A DNA stretch of 52,365 nucleotides, from the NCBI GenBank assembly GCA_903846025.1, contig CAIMZP010000023.1:1-52365 (forward strand). Direction: 5' to 3'. Within the stretch, counting starts at the first letter, position 1. The number at the start of each line of letters is the position of its first letter. The DNA is from an uncultured beta proteobacterium (lineage in GTDB: Bacteria > Pseudomonadota > Gammaproteobacteria > Burkholderiales > Burkholderiaceae). Below are positions 8,760 through 17,057 of the stretch, one piece after another. The position numbers were made by a program, and so were the translations under genes. The notes beneath the pieces were generated by a model that was given only the letters and a program-made list of their open reading frames with translations, was not told the origin of the DNA and ran no database searches.

Positions 8760-9281
8760 CTAGTTTGGACGACCAAATATAACCTTAGTTACGATGTCCG
8801 AACTAAAACCCTTAGATGCTAAAAATCGATATTGGCGTGCCCGTTCTTTTTGCTCAACAGCAAGCATCCCAAATTTTCTCGACCAAAGTCCATGAGCCCT
8901 CTGATATTCAGTCTCTTTTAAGCTTTTAAGAAGATCCTCTGTCTTGGAAGAATCAACCCCAGCCTGTTTTAATTCATCCTGTATTTTCCGAGTTCCAAAG
9001 CGCTCACTTTTACGACGCACTAAAGCCTCAGCAAAACGCTGGTCCGAAAGCCAACCACGCGCCTCAAAATCATCTAAAACAGCTTCAATTTGCTCCGCCA
9101 CTGTTACCGATGGGGCTGGTTCACTAGACTCTTCTTGCGTTTGAAGTTTGAGAGTGCGTGCCAAGGACTCTTCTAACTTTGCTTTCAAAGTCTTACGGCT
9201 ATATTCACGCAAGGATAAAAGTCGCAAAGCCCGAGCTTTAAGACTCGGGCCTTGTTGAACTTTGCTACCAAGCTGTGGCAT
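8760..9281 (-). CDS. recX: Recombination regulatory protein RecX
   Basis: Small helical protein that binds RecA filaments and limits RecA activity. The 173 residues have the RecX triple three-helix layout: LRLLSLREYSRKTLKAKL at the start, FEARGWLSDQRFAEALVRRKSERFGTRKI (about 72-100, quoted elsewhere in part) in the centre, and YRFLASKGFSSDIVTKVI at the end. A low-complexity linker (about 44-58, QTQEESSEPAPSVTV) is an insertion relative to short RecX proteins. The start lies 7 bp after the recA stop, so it is probably co-transcribed with recA under LexA control. Confidence 0.93.
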   Translation of the reverse strand: MPQLGSKVQQGPSLKARALRLLSLREYSRKTLKAKLEESLARTLKLQTQEESSEPAPSVTVAEQIEAVLDDFEARGWLSDQRFAEALVRRKSERFGTRKIQDELKQAGVDSSKTEDLLKSLKETEYQRAHGLWSRKFGMLAVEQKERARQYRFLASKGFSSDIVTKVIFGRPN

Positions 9282-9288
9282 CGAACGA

Positions 9289-10377
9289 CTAAACTTCCTC
9301 TTCTTCGCTCAGCACATCACTGACTACAGCAGAGCCTGCTTTCACACCTAATTTTGCACGGATTTTTGCCTCGATATCTTTAGCTATTGCTGGGTTCTCT
9401 TTTAAGAACTCACGAACATTATCTTTACCTTGACCAATGCGATCGCCGTTATAGCTGTACCAAGAGCCTGATTTCTCAACCAGATCCGCCTCTACACCCA
9501 TATCAATGATTTCGCCTTCTCTTGAAATGCCGGCCCCATACATGATGTCAAAAATAGCCTCACGAAATGGTGGGGACACTTTATTTTTTACAACCTTCAC
9601 GCGGGTCTCATTGCCGACAATTTCATCACCTTTTTTGATGCTACCAATACGGCGTATGTCCAAGCGCATAGAAGCATAAAACTTTAATGCGTTTCCGCCG
9701 GTAGTAGTTTCTGGGGATCCGAACATGACACCAATTTTCATGCGAATCTGATTAATAAAGATTACCGTAGTGTTTGTACGCTTAATTGCGCCAGTCAGCT
9801 TACGCAAGGCTTGGCTCATCAAACGAGCCTGCAGTCCTGGCAATGAATCGCCCATATCGCCTTCGATTTCAGCCCTTGGAACCAATGCCGCTACCGAATC
9901 AATAACTATCAAATCAATAGAGCCGGAACGCACTAAGGCATCGGCAATTTCTAACGCCTGCTCGCCAGTATCTGGTTGTGAGATCAGAAGATTATTTACA
10001 TCAACACCCAAACGGGATGCATATTGAACATCTAATGCATGCTCGGCATCAATAAATGCACAGGTACCGCCTAACTTTTGCATTTCAGCAATTGCGTGCA
10101 AAGTCAGGGTTGTCTTGCCAGATGATTCTGGACCGTAAATCTCAATTACACGTCCACGTGCTATACCGCCCACTCCTAAAGCAATATCCAAGCCCAAAGA
10201 GCCACTAGAGACCACCTGAATATCTTGGTTAATTTCTGCATCGCCCAATCTCATGATTGAGCCCTTGCCAAATTGTTTCTCAATTTGTGCCAAGGCTGCC
10301 GTTAATGCCTTTTGTTTATCTCCGCTCATTCCCACAAACTCTGATGAGGCTGATTTTTTCTTATCATCCAAGGCCAT
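9289..10377 (-). CDS. recA: Recombinase RecA
   Basis: DNA strand-exchange ATPase and co-protease for LexA. The chosen start (ATG 10377, site AAAAGGAAATAAAC) gives 362 residues, the normal length; a reading frame running up to 10494 would add 39 residues across the promoter and LexA box and is rejected. Walker [10 protein letters not shown] is at about 82-90 and Walker B is in [10 protein letters not shown]. The MAW-type motif [22 protein letters not shown] (not quoted in full) and an acidic C-terminus (LSEEEEV) are present. recX follows after 7 bp. A LexA box lies 74 bp upstream of the start codon. Confidence 0.98.
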   Translation of the reverse strand: MALDDKKKSASSEFVGMSGDKQKALTAALAQIEKQFGKGSIMRLGDAEINQDIQVVSSGSLGLDIALGVGGIARGRVIEIYGPESSGKTTLTLHAIAEMQKLGGTCAFIDAEHALDVQYASRLGVDVNNLLISQPDTGEQALEIADALVRSGSIDLIVIDSVAALVPRAEIEGDMGDSLPGLQARLMSQALRKLTGAIKRTNTTVIFINQIRMKIGVMFGSPETTTGGNALKFYASMRLDIRRIGSIKKGDEIVGNETRVKVVKNKVSPPFREAIFDIMYGAGISREGEIIDMGVEADLVEKSGSWYSYNGDRIGQGKDNVREFLKENPAIAKDIEAKIRAKLGVKAGSAVVSDVLSEEEEV

Positions 10378-10449
10378 GTTTATTTCCTTTTCGTTATGTA
10401 TTGGGCTATTTCCCGAAGTTTTTTTCTGCTTTTTTGCAATCATGGAGTT

Positions 10450-10478
10450 ACTGTATATAAAACCAGTACTATTTGCAA
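10450..10478 (-). promoter_or_regulatory. Putative sigma-70 promoter of recA
   Basis: On the minus strand, TTGCAA (10473-10478) and TACAGT (10450-10455) are separated by 17 bp. The -35 is close to consensus and the -10 matches 4 of 6. The LexA box covers the spacer and -10, as expected for repression. The predicted transcript would have a leader of roughly 65 nt. Confidence 0.6.
10451..10466 (-). promoter_or_regulatory. LexA (SOS) box upstream of recA
   Basis: CTGTATATAAAACCAG matches the CTG-N10-CAG SOS operator, with the AT-rich TATATA core of the E. coli-type site. It overlaps the predicted -10 of recA. The arms are perfect; the centre is less symmetrical (TATATAAAAC). lexA itself is not in the window. 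Confidence 0.85.
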
Positions 10479-10495
10479 GCAGCTTATTAAACAAA

Positions 10496-11032
10496 TTACA
10501 TTTTTTTTAATAAGCTATGGTTAGTGGGTGCCTCAACCCAATAAAAGAAAAGAGGGATCGCAATCGCCCAAACAATTGCTATGGCTATTAACCCACCCAA
10601 TTGACCGTTAGGACCCCACGCCCCAGCACCCATATGAATACCGGCTTCATATGACATTGGGCCGAAAATTGCACCTAAAACTGCACCTAAAATGGGTTTC
10701 CCTTTTAACCAAGATAAAGATCCATTCACAGTACTAGCAACTAAAGCCCATAAGGCCCACATCCAAATAGGCGATAAGTAAGCGCTTGGCCAAGCATCCT
10801 GAAAGTATAAAAATCCTAGATTGGCAACAAGTGTGTCAGCACTTACTCCTAACACGACCGCTTTTATTAATAGCTTTAACTCTATTACCGGCAAAGGAGA
10901 GCGCCAAATATGGAAAATTACATAGAAAAAGGAGCCGATCACAGGCCAAAAGACTTCTTGATTGGCAGCCCCGATCACACAAGCAAACCAGCCAACTTGT
11001 AAAAGTACAAAATTCCAGAATTTAGCCATCAT
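10496..11032 (-). CDS. DUF2878-like integral membrane protein
   Basis: A 178-residue inner-membrane protein with about six hydrophobic segments. The opening [21 protein letters not shown] and the motif [14 protein letters not shown] recall the DUF2878 family, which has no known function. The C-terminal segment ([15 protein letters not shown]) is the last helix. There are two possible ATG starts at 11032 and 11029, neither with a strong ribosome site. It ends 17 bp before the recA promoter -35 element. A tRNA and its terminator lie just upstream on the same strand. Confidence 0.8.
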   Translation of the reverse strand: MMAKFWNFVLLQVGWFACVIGAANQEVFWPVIGSFFYVIFHIWRSPLPVIELKLLIKAVVLGVSADTLVANLGFLYFQDAWPSAYLSPIWMWALWALVASTVNGSLSWLKGKPILGAVLGAIFGPMSYEAGIHMGAGAWGPNGQLGGLIAIAIVWAIAIPLFFYWVEAPTNHSLLKKM

Positions 11033-11058
11033 AGAAACCCAAGCTAGACTGCTTATGG

Positions 11059-11090
11059 AAAAGGCCAGTGCCGATTGGCAATGGCCTTTT
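11059..11090 (-). terminator. Intrinsic terminator downstream of the tRNA
   Basis: AAAAGGCCA (11059-11067) pairs with TGGCCTTTT (11082-11090), 9 bp around a 14-nt loop that can itself pair (TGCC/GGCA). It lies 4 bp after the tRNA CCA end on the minus strand, and the stem ends in four U residues. Confidence 0.75.
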
Positions 11091-11094
11091 GATT

Positions 11095-11171
11095 TGGTGG
11101 CGAATCAGGGATTTGAACCCCGGACCTGCGGATTATGATTCCGTCGCTCTAACCAGCTGAGCTAATTCGCC
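11095..11171 (-). tRNA. tRNA with CAT anticodon, probably elongator tRNA-Met
   Basis: 77 nt reading GGCGAATTAGCTCAGCTGG at the 5' end. Acceptor GGCGAAT pairs with ATTCGCC, followed by an encoded CCA. The D arm is GCTC/GAGC. The anticodon loop is ATCATAA, giving CAT, in stem CGGA/TCCG with an A-C mismatch at its outer pair. The T arm is CGGGG with TTCAAAT and CCCTG, where one pair is a mismatch or wobble. It is not initiator tRNA, which has a C-A mismatch at position 1 and GGG/CCC pairs in the anticodon stem. A CAT tRNA can also be the lysidine-modified Ile2 species; the anticodon stem-loop looks like Met, so Met is favoured. Confidence 0.9.
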
Positions 11172-11249
11172 GAACTAACTATTGTAAATGATCAGAGGTC
11201 GCCTGTCTCAATTGAAAAAGGGTGAGCAACTCAATGAATAGGGTAGATT

Positions 11250-11657
11250 TCACTTTATTTGAAAGGTGCTGACCGTCTCATCACGGTTAAAGCGTACAAA
11301 AACCTCAATTTTCTTGGCTAAAAATAGCTTCTTAAGAACCTCGTCCTTATTTTCAAATGTAATAGCCGTTTGTTCTGGGTAACGTGAAAAGGGATCGCTC
11401 ATGGCTTCGACAACTAGCCCATCAATTTTTATTTGCCGGATTGAGCGGTTATAAAGTCGGTCATGTTGAACAAAAATAAGTCGTTTTACATACTTATCCA
11501 GAACTAATTTCTGGCCTTGTTCATTAGTTTTAGAGTAATAGACCAGCTCATCTTTTCCATTCGTTGTGGCATCGCGCTCTTCATCCCACTTAGCAAAAGC
11601 CACCTGATTTACCGAGATACAGAGAAGTATTGCCAGCACTGCTTTATAAAGATACAT
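11250..11657 (-). CDS. Small secreted protein of unknown function
   Basis: A 135-residue protein with a clear signal peptide (YLYKAVLAILLCISVNQVAFA, about 2-22, cleavage after AFA). The mature part is about 113 residues, charged, with no cysteine, so it is not a lipoprotein. It contains likely beta strands such as QGQKLVLDKYVKRLIFVQ and KKIEVFVRFNRDETVSTFQI. I do not recognise a family. It stands alone between a tRNA and a divergent MOSC gene. Probably periplasmic. Confidence 0.7.
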   Translation of the reverse strand: MYLYKAVLAILLCISVNQVAFAKWDEERDATTNGKDELVYYSKTNEQGQKLVLDKYVKRLIFVQHDRLYNRSIRQIKIDGLVVEAMSDPFSRYPEQTAITFENKDEVLKKLFLAKKIEVFVRFNRDETVSTFQIK

Positions 11658-11706
11658 CGTTGTCTTTCTTCATTTTATGGTTTCATCTTATCAGCCATCC
11701 ATTCCT

Positions 11707-12318
11707 ATGCGCCTACTATCCATCTCCTCCGGCAAAGTTTCACCCTTATATGGGTCTCATCATCCTAACTACTCAAGGGTGGCATCGGCTATTGATAAGA
11801 AATCAATCAGCAATCTTCATATGCCAAACCCCGTTGACATTACTAAACTAGGGGTTAGGGGCGATGAGCAAGCAGACTTAAGTGTTCACGGTGGAGTTGA
11901 AAAGGCTATTTATGTTTATCCAAGTGAGCACTACGCTTTTTGGAATGCATTATTAACTCGAGAAACCAAGCAACCAGTAGATTTGCAGTTGGGAGCCTTT
12001 GGAGAAAACTTCACCATTGAAGGGCTGCTAGAGTCCGAGGTTTTTGTTGGTGATAGACTCATTTTCGGAAGTGTCGAGTGCTCTGTTGTGAAACTTCGCG
12101 AGCCCTGCTTTAAGTTTAACGCCAAGATGGACTACAAAGGTGCAGCTAAAGCCATGCTTCAATCTGGTTTTAGTGGATGGTACTTACGAGTTGATCAGGT
12201 CGGCAGCGTAATAGCGGGGGAATCCATTCAGCTCATTCCTGGCAACAGGGAAATATCTATTGCCGATCAGAATCGCTCCCTTATAAAGCGTCGCAATCAA
12301 ATAGATTTATGGGAATAA
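11707..12318 (+). CDS. MOSC domain protein (YiiM-like)
   Basis: Moco-sulfurase C-terminal (MOSC) domain protein similar to E. coli YiiM, which takes part in molybdoenzyme-linked detoxification of N-hydroxylated compounds. Family motifs are LGVRGDEQADLSVHGGVEKAIYVYP (in part, about 46-70), GAFGENFTIEGL and the conserved cysteine segment VKLREPCFKF. ATG 11707 (MRLLSISSGK) aligns with the family start; an ATG ten codons upstream is less likely. 203 residues. It stands alone, divergent from the secreted protein gene, and could relate loosely to moaC upstream. Confidence 0.88.
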   Translation: MRLLSISSGKVSPLYGSHHPNYSRVASAIDKKSISNLHMPNPVDITKLGVRGDEQADLSVHGGVEKAIYVYPSEHYAFWNALLTRETKQPVDLQLGAFGENFTIEGLLESEVFVGDRLIFGSVECSVVKLREPCFKFNAKMDYKGAAKAMLQSGFSGWYLRVDQVGSVIAGESIQLIPGNREISIADQNRSLIKRRNQIDLWE

Positions 12319-12350
12319 AAAAACCCGACCACTTGGTGATCGGGTTTCTC
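12315..12350. terminator. Bidirectional intrinsic terminator between MOSC and MFS genes
   Basis: AAACCCGA (12321-12328) pairs with TCGGGTTT (12340-12347), with a further CAC/GTG inner stem and a 3-nt loop. Reading on the minus strand, the stem is followed by TTTTATTCCC after GGGTTT, an excellent U-tract for the MFS gene. On the plus strand the tract is short (TTTCTC), so it is probably weaker for the MOSC gene. It touches the MOSC stop codon. Confidence 0.85.
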
Positions 12351-12372
12351 ATTTAATACAGACTAGGACTGC

Positions 12373-14043
12373 TTAGTCTCTTGCATAAATATCAACATCT
12401 TTTGTTTCTTTAACAAAAAGCACGCCGATTACCAACGTCATTGCAGCAATGATGATTGGATACCAGAGGCCATAATAAATATTACCGTTCTGCGCCACCA
12501 AAGCGAACGAGATCGTTGGCAATAAGCCACCAAACCAACCGTTACCTATGTGATATGGCAAGGACATGGATGTATACCGAATGCGGGTTGGGAACATCTC
12601 AACTAACATAGCTGCGATTGGGCCGTAAACCATGGTTACCAATAGAACTAAATAAAGCAATAAGAGGAACACCGCAAAGTAGTTAATAGCAGCTGGGTCC
12701 GCCTTCACTGGGTAACCCGCCGCAGTTAAGTCATCACGAATGGCTTTCTTAAACTCTGCATCTTTTACCTTCGCATCTGCTGGAGCTAGGCCTTTTGCAG
12801 AGTACCCGGTAATTTCAGTATCACCAATTTTCACTACAGCAACTGAACCTGCAGGGCCAGCAATCGTGCTGTAGCTTGCAGAATTAGAAGCCATCACCTG
12901 CTTTGCAATATCACATGAGCTGGTGAACTTCGATGTACCTGTTGGATTGAACTGGAACGTACACTCAGACAAATCAGCAGTAATCGTAGCTGGTGAATTT
13001 TCCATTGCTTTTTCTAACGCTGGGTTAGCAAAGTGGGTCAAAGCATTAAATACGGAAACTGGTGTATTCGGAATATAGGTAATGACCGCCAATAACAAGC
13101 CAGCCATGATGATGACCTTACGACCAATCCTATCTGACAAGCTACCGAAGACAACAAAAAATGGCGTACCGACTACCAATGAAGCGGCAATCAATAAGTT
13201 TGCAGTCTTGGCATCTACCTTCAGCACTTGAGTGAGGTAGAACAATGCATAAAACTGCCCTGTATACCAAACTACTGCTTGACCTGCTACCAAACCAAAC
13301 AATGCCAAGATCACAATCTTTAAGTTCTTCCATTGACCAAATGATTCTGTCAATGGAGCTTTAGAGAGCTTGCCTTCTTCCTTCATCTTCTTAAACGCAG
13401 GCGATTCGTTCATTGATAAACGAATCCACACAGAAACAGCCAAGAGTGCGATAGAAACGATGAATGGAATACGCCAGCCCCAAACCTCAAAGTCTGCGCC
13501 AGTAAATTCACGGGTGAATAAAATTACAAGCAAGGACAGAAATAGACCGAGTGTGGCCGTTGTCTGAATCCAAGCTGTATATGCACCACGCCGGCCATGA
13601 GGAGCATGCTCGGCAACATAAGTTGCAGCACCGCCGTACTCACCACCCAATGCTAAACCTTGAAGCATACGCAATGCGATCAAGATGACTGGGGCAGCAA
13701 CACCGATAGTGGCGTAGTTAGGCAAAATACCTACAACGAATGTGGAGCCGCCCATTATCAAAATCGTCACCAAGAAGGTGTACTTACGACCGATCAGATC
13801 ACCTAAACGACCAAACACCAACGCACCAAATGGACGTACGATAAAACCGGCAGCAAATGCTAATAAAGCAAAAATGAAGGCAGAACCAGCATCCAAGCCT
13901 GAAAAGAATTGCTTGGCAATAACAGCAGCCAATGAACCGTAAAGATAAAAGTCATACCACTCAAAAACCGTACCTAAAGAGGATGCAAAAATAACTTTGC
14001 GTTCTTCAGCGGTCATTGGGGCTGCTTTGGTTGATGTTGACAT
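12373..14043 (-). CDS. MFS transporter, metabolite:proton symporter type, with a large periplasmic loop
   Basis: A 556-residue inner-membrane transporter of the MHS subgroup (ProP/ShiA/KgtP-like). The motif FEWYDFYLYGSLA (27-39) after a short N-terminus is the family signature, and GRLGDLIGRKY is the MFS loop 2-3 motif. There are twelve predicted membrane helices. Between helices 9 and 10 is an insertion of about 125 residues (326-455) with two cysteines, facing the periplasm. ATG 14043 has a strong site (AAGGAGCTACTG); an upstream TTG frame start is rejected. Substrate unknown; the usual ligands of this group are small organic acids or osmolytes. Ends in a good terminator. Confidence 0.9.
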   Translation of the reverse strand: MSTSTKAAPMTAEERKVIFASSLGTVFEWYDFYLYGSLAAVIAKQFFSGLDAGSAFIFALLAFAAGFIVRPFGALVFGRLGDLIGRKYTFLVTILIMGGSTFVVGILPNYATIGVAAPVILIALRMLQGLALGGEYGGAATYVAEHAPHGRRGAYTAWIQTTATLGLFLSLLVILFTREFTGADFEVWGWRIPFIVSIALLAVSVWIRLSMNESPAFKKMKEEGKLSKAPLTESFGQWKNLKIVILALFGLVAGQAVVWYTGQFYALFYLTQVLKVDAKTANLLIAASLVVGTPFFVVFGSLSDRIGRKVIIMAGLLLAVITYIPNTPVSVFNALTHFANPALEKAMENSPATITADLSECTFQFNPTGTSKFTSSCDIAKQVMASNSASYSTIAGPAGSVAVVKIGDTEITGYSAKGLAPADAKVKDAEFKKAIRDDLTAAGYPVKADPAAINYFAVFLLLLYLVLLVTMVYGPIAAMLVEMFPTRIRYTSMSLPYHIGNGWFGGLLPTISFALVAQNGNIYYGLWYPIIIAAMTLVIGVLFVKETKDVDIYARD

Positions 14044-14190
14044 CAGTAGCTCCTTAATTATTATTTTGAAAATAAACAACTAGGCAATTATGCGATGAAA
14101 AAAACCAAAGAAATCTACTAGTTAGGGTAATTACTCATCAAATAGAATCAGGGGTTTTCCCGATGGACTCTCGAATTCGCGCTAGAAAAT

Positions 14191-14826
14191 TTAGCGCCTT
14201 TTAGTAATAAATACTTTAGGTACTCTTAAATCCCATCGAATAGCCGCTACGCGCAATCCAAATATCGCTAGCATGCATATTACAGAACCCTCTAAAGTGT
14301 ATTCGGGCAAGAAATTCAAAATTAAAACATAGATGCAGCACCCCAGCGTTACTGGAATGGCATATAACTCATGCGACATCAGCAAGGTTTTTCTACCGGC
14401 TAAAATATCACGTAGCAGACCCCCACCAATAGCTGTTACTACTCCCAAAATAACTGGACCAACGGGTAATCCAAACCCTGCACTCCAGGCTTTATCAGCA
14501 CCTTGAATACCAAAGAGTGCAGCCCCCAAACCATCGATATAGAGCATCCAACGATAGATTTGCGGTTGAGTAAAAAAAGATTCCGCAACAAATGTAAGAA
14601 CGCATGCCCCTAAAGCAAGCCATACAAATATTTGTGAGGACGACCAAAAGGCAGGTACACCTAAAATAATATCTCGTATGGTACCGCCGCCAATAGCGGT
14701 AATGACGCCCAGCACAAGAACACCAAAAAGATCGACGCCCCGATCCGCAATGGCGAGTACACCTGTGATCGCAAAGGCAATGGTAGCAATTGCGCCGATC
14801 CATAAATGAATTTGATCCATAGCCAT
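14191..14826 (-). CDS. Trimeric intracellular cation (TRIC) channel family protein (UPF0126, YicG-like)
   Basis: A 211-residue inner-membrane protein built of two repeated UPF0126 units. Each carries a glycine-rich helix followed by an arginine: VITAIGGGTIRDIILG and VVTAIGGGLLRDILAG. Seven hydrophobic segments are expected. Bacterial TRIC homologues conduct potassium or similar ions in vitro; some relatives have been linked to glycine transport, so the substrate is open. Two ATG starts exist (14826 and 14820), neither with a clear ribosome site. It stands alone between the MFS gene and the divergent maiA. Confidence 0.88.
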   Translation of the reverse strand: MAMDQIHLWIGAIATIAFAITGVLAIADRGVDLFGVLVLGVITAIGGGTIRDIILGVPAFWSSSQIFVWLALGACVLTFVAESFFTQPQIYRWMLYIDGLGAALFGIQGADKAWSAGFGLPVGPVILGVVTAIGGGLLRDILAGRKTLLMSHELYAIPVTLGCCIYVLILNFLPEYTLEGSVICMLAIFGLRVAAIRWDLRVPKVFITKRR

Positions 14827-14900
14827 CAGTCTAAATCAATGAGCACCACCCTTGATAAAGTCCTCAATATACTGAGAACAATCTTTGCAAAGGGTCTCAT

Positions 14901-15581
14901 ATGAAAATGGTGCTTTATAGCTTCTGGAGAAGCTCTGCCGCCTTCCGTGTTCGAATCGCCTTAAATCTAAAGGGCTTGGACTATGAGGTGATACCCGTCC
15001 ATCTTAGTAAAAATGGTGGCGAACAAGTGCAATCCTCCTATGCACAGAAGAATCCCACTTGTTTAGTGCCTCTCTTACTTGATGGGAATGTGCCTGTCCA
15101 TCAGTCACTTGCCATCATCGAATATCTCGAGGAAACCAATCCCACTACCCCTTTATTGCCCATGACCGCCATTGACCGTGCGTGGGTGCGCTCACTAGCA
15201 ATGGATATCGCCATGGATACCCACCCCCTCAGTAATTTACGAGTGTTACGTTACCTAGTAAGAATCTTAGGAGTCAGCGTTGCCGATAAAGATGTTTGGT
15301 ATCAGCACTGGATCGCTCTTGGCCTCGAAAACCTTGAAAAACAATTGAGTATCGACCCCAGAGTAGGCAGATTTGGTCTTGGTGATCAACCTGGATTAAT
15401 TGATATTTGTTTGGTGCCGCAAATCTTCAACGCACTCAGCGCCAAAATAGATGTCAGCACTTATCCTACATTGATGAAAATCTTTCATGAGTGCATGAAG
15501 CTACCAGCCTTTATCAATGCTTCCTGGGAAAATCAGGTTGATGCCGAGGGGTCAAATCCCCTTATTCCACCACAGGAATAA
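14901..15581 (+). CDS. maiA: Maleylacetoacetate isomerase (zeta-class glutathione S-transferase)
   Basis: Glutathione-dependent isomerase that converts maleylacetoacetate to fumarylacetoacetate in tyrosine/homogentisate breakdown, or maleylpyruvate in gentisate breakdown. The 226 residues hold an N-terminal thioredoxin-like domain with the zeta signature SFWRSSAAFRVRIALNLKGL (8-27) and VPVHQSLAIIEYLEE (glutathione site), then an all-helical C-terminal domain. No other aromatic degradation gene is nearby, so the partner pathway is not shown. Its last 30 bp overlap the end of the convergent AEC transporter. Confidence 0.9.
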   Translation: MKMVLYSFWRSSAAFRVRIALNLKGLDYEVIPVHLSKNGGEQVQSSYAQKNPTCLVPLLLDGNVPVHQSLAIIEYLEETNPTTPLLPMTAIDRAWVRSLAMDIAMDTHPLSNLRVLRYLVRILGVSVADKDVWYQHWIALGLENLEKQLSIDPRVGRFGLGDQPGLIDICLVPQIFNALSAKIDVSTYPTLMKIFHECMKLPAFINASWENQVDAEGSNPLIPPQE

Positions 15582-16481
15582 AGAGAGCGTTAACAAAGAT
15601 CCAGCCGTAGTTAAGAGGACTACTCGAGAAATCGTCCTACCATCTGCGTTGTAATACTGCGCCAGCATGAATGGCCCCGTCCCCGTTGGCAAAGCGCTTA
15701 AGATCACCGCTGCATTTACCCATAGTGTAGGGAGGTGCAAAACTGAATCTGCAATCAACCAGGCAAGCAATGGCTGAATAATCAATTTTGCAAAACTAAT
15801 GCCCCATGATTGCTTAGAAGCAAGCTTATCTTTTTGCATTAAAAATAAACCAATAGAAACCAAAGCACAGGGTGTAGCTGCTGCAGCCAAAAACGAAATG
15901 ACTTGTGCAATAGGATCGTACAAGTTTAAGTCAGATGACGACCACAATAATCCAGCAACTGGGGCAATGAGCAATGGGTTTGATCCAAGCGACTTGATTG
16001 CACTCTAAAAAATTTCATGGGATTTTTTATGGGATAGGATGCTTATCTCAATAAGTACCGTTGCTAGCGCAAACATCACAAAAACGATGAAGGTAGCGAT
16101 AATTGCCGGCAATAAGCCGTCTTGACCAAGGGCAAGAACACACAAAGGTATCCCCATGTATCCAGTGTTCGAATAGGATGCGCTTAAACCCGCAAAGCTT
16201 GCTGCCGCTAAATCCCGCTTGACATACCAACTTACCATCAATACAAGTAGAAAAACTATTAAACAACTCAGAAAAAAGGTGGCGATAAATTCTGGTTGCC
16301 ACAATTTCTGCCAGCTACTATTTGAGGCAAAGCTAAACAATTGCGCAGGTAAAGCAAGCCATACGACAAAGCGATTAAGCTCAATAGATGCGTTTTGACC
16401 GAGCTTGCCCGTTTTGGCGCAAATATAGCCAATGAGAATGAGGGCAAATACTGGAAGAACAACATTAAATACGTAGAGCAA
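15552..16481 (-). pseudogene. AEC family (auxin efflux carrier-like) transporter interrupted by an in-frame TAG
   Basis: A single transporter frame of 309 sense codons, the usual AEC length, is cut by TAG at 16005-16007 (codon 159). The upstream part starts LYVFNVVLPVFALILIGY and holds about five membrane segments. Directly after the TAG the same frame continues SAIKSLGSNPLLIAPVAGLL, a typical AEC mid-protein segment, and runs to a natural stop at 15552. No frameshift is needed. The start codon is TTG, at the position where family members have ATG, with no good ribosome site. I read this as a recent nonsense pseudogene; readthrough, phase variation or a sequencing error cannot be excluded. 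Family members export auxin-like or dicarboxylic acids. It lies 17 bp after the gamma-carbonic-anhydrase-like gene. Confidence 0.85.
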
Positions 16482-16498
16482 TTGTGGGGCGCTTCTAA

Positions 16499-17023
16499 TT
16501 AAGCTATCTGCTTTAGCGTCTGTTGATAACGCTGAGCATTTTGTACATAGCGACTAGCTATATCTGCAATACCTGCAATTTGTTCTTGTGTGAGCATCTT
16601 CACTACTTTTGCCGGTGATCCCAGAATCATTGAGCCATCTGGAAATTCTTTACCTTCGGTTACCAATGCGCCAGCACCTACTAAACAGTGCTTCCCAATC
16701 TTTGCACCGTTTAGAATCACAGCGCCAATGCCGATTAAGCTACCATCACCAATTTGGCAACCATGCAACATCACTTGATGACCAACCGTAACTCGCCTGC
16801 CAATCATAAGAGGATGGCCAAGATCCGTGTGCAAAATGGAAGCATCCTGCACATTACTCTCCTCTCCAATTTGAATCAGATCATTATCTCCACGGATAAT
16901 GACTTTAGGCCAGACACTGGCTTTAGCATGTAGCTCCACTCTGCCGATTACTTCAGCGCTCTGGGCAACCCAAGCTCCATCAGAAATCTGTGGAGCAATT
17001 CCATCTAGTTCAAATATAGCCAT
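16499..17023 (-). CDS. Gamma-class carbonic anhydrase-like hexapeptide-repeat protein
   Basis: A 174-residue protein with a left-handed beta-helix built from hexapeptide repeats (for example [20 protein letters not shown] in part) and a C-terminal helix. Three histidines in the classical zinc positions are present, H65 in ILHTD and H82 and H87 in VGHQVMLHG, so metal binding is likely. It resembles the YrdA/PaaY/CaiE group; true carbonic anhydrase activity in this group is variable. It is followed by the broken AEC gene and may have been co-transcribed with it. Confidence 0.9.
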   Translation of the reverse strand: MAIFELDGIAPQISDGAWVAQSAEVIGRVELHAKASVWPKVIIRGDNDLIQIGEESNVQDASILHTDLGHPLMIGRRVTVGHQVMLHGCQIGDGSLIGIGAVILNGAKIGKHCLVGAGALVTEGKEFPDGSMILGSPAKVVKMLTQEQIAGIADIASRYVQNAQRYQQTLKQIA

Positions 17024-17057
17024 AAGTCATTATAAGTATGACTAGATATTGAATTAC

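Noticed and set aside
9289..10494. A 401-residue RecA with 39 extra N-terminal residues
   Set aside because: The extension crosses the recA promoter and LexA box; ATG 10377 has a good ribosome site and gives the normal length.
15552..15974. A separate 140-residue gene starting with TTG after the AEC fragment
   Set aside because: It is in the same frame as the upstream fragment, with only a TAG between them, and together they make one normal-length transporter.
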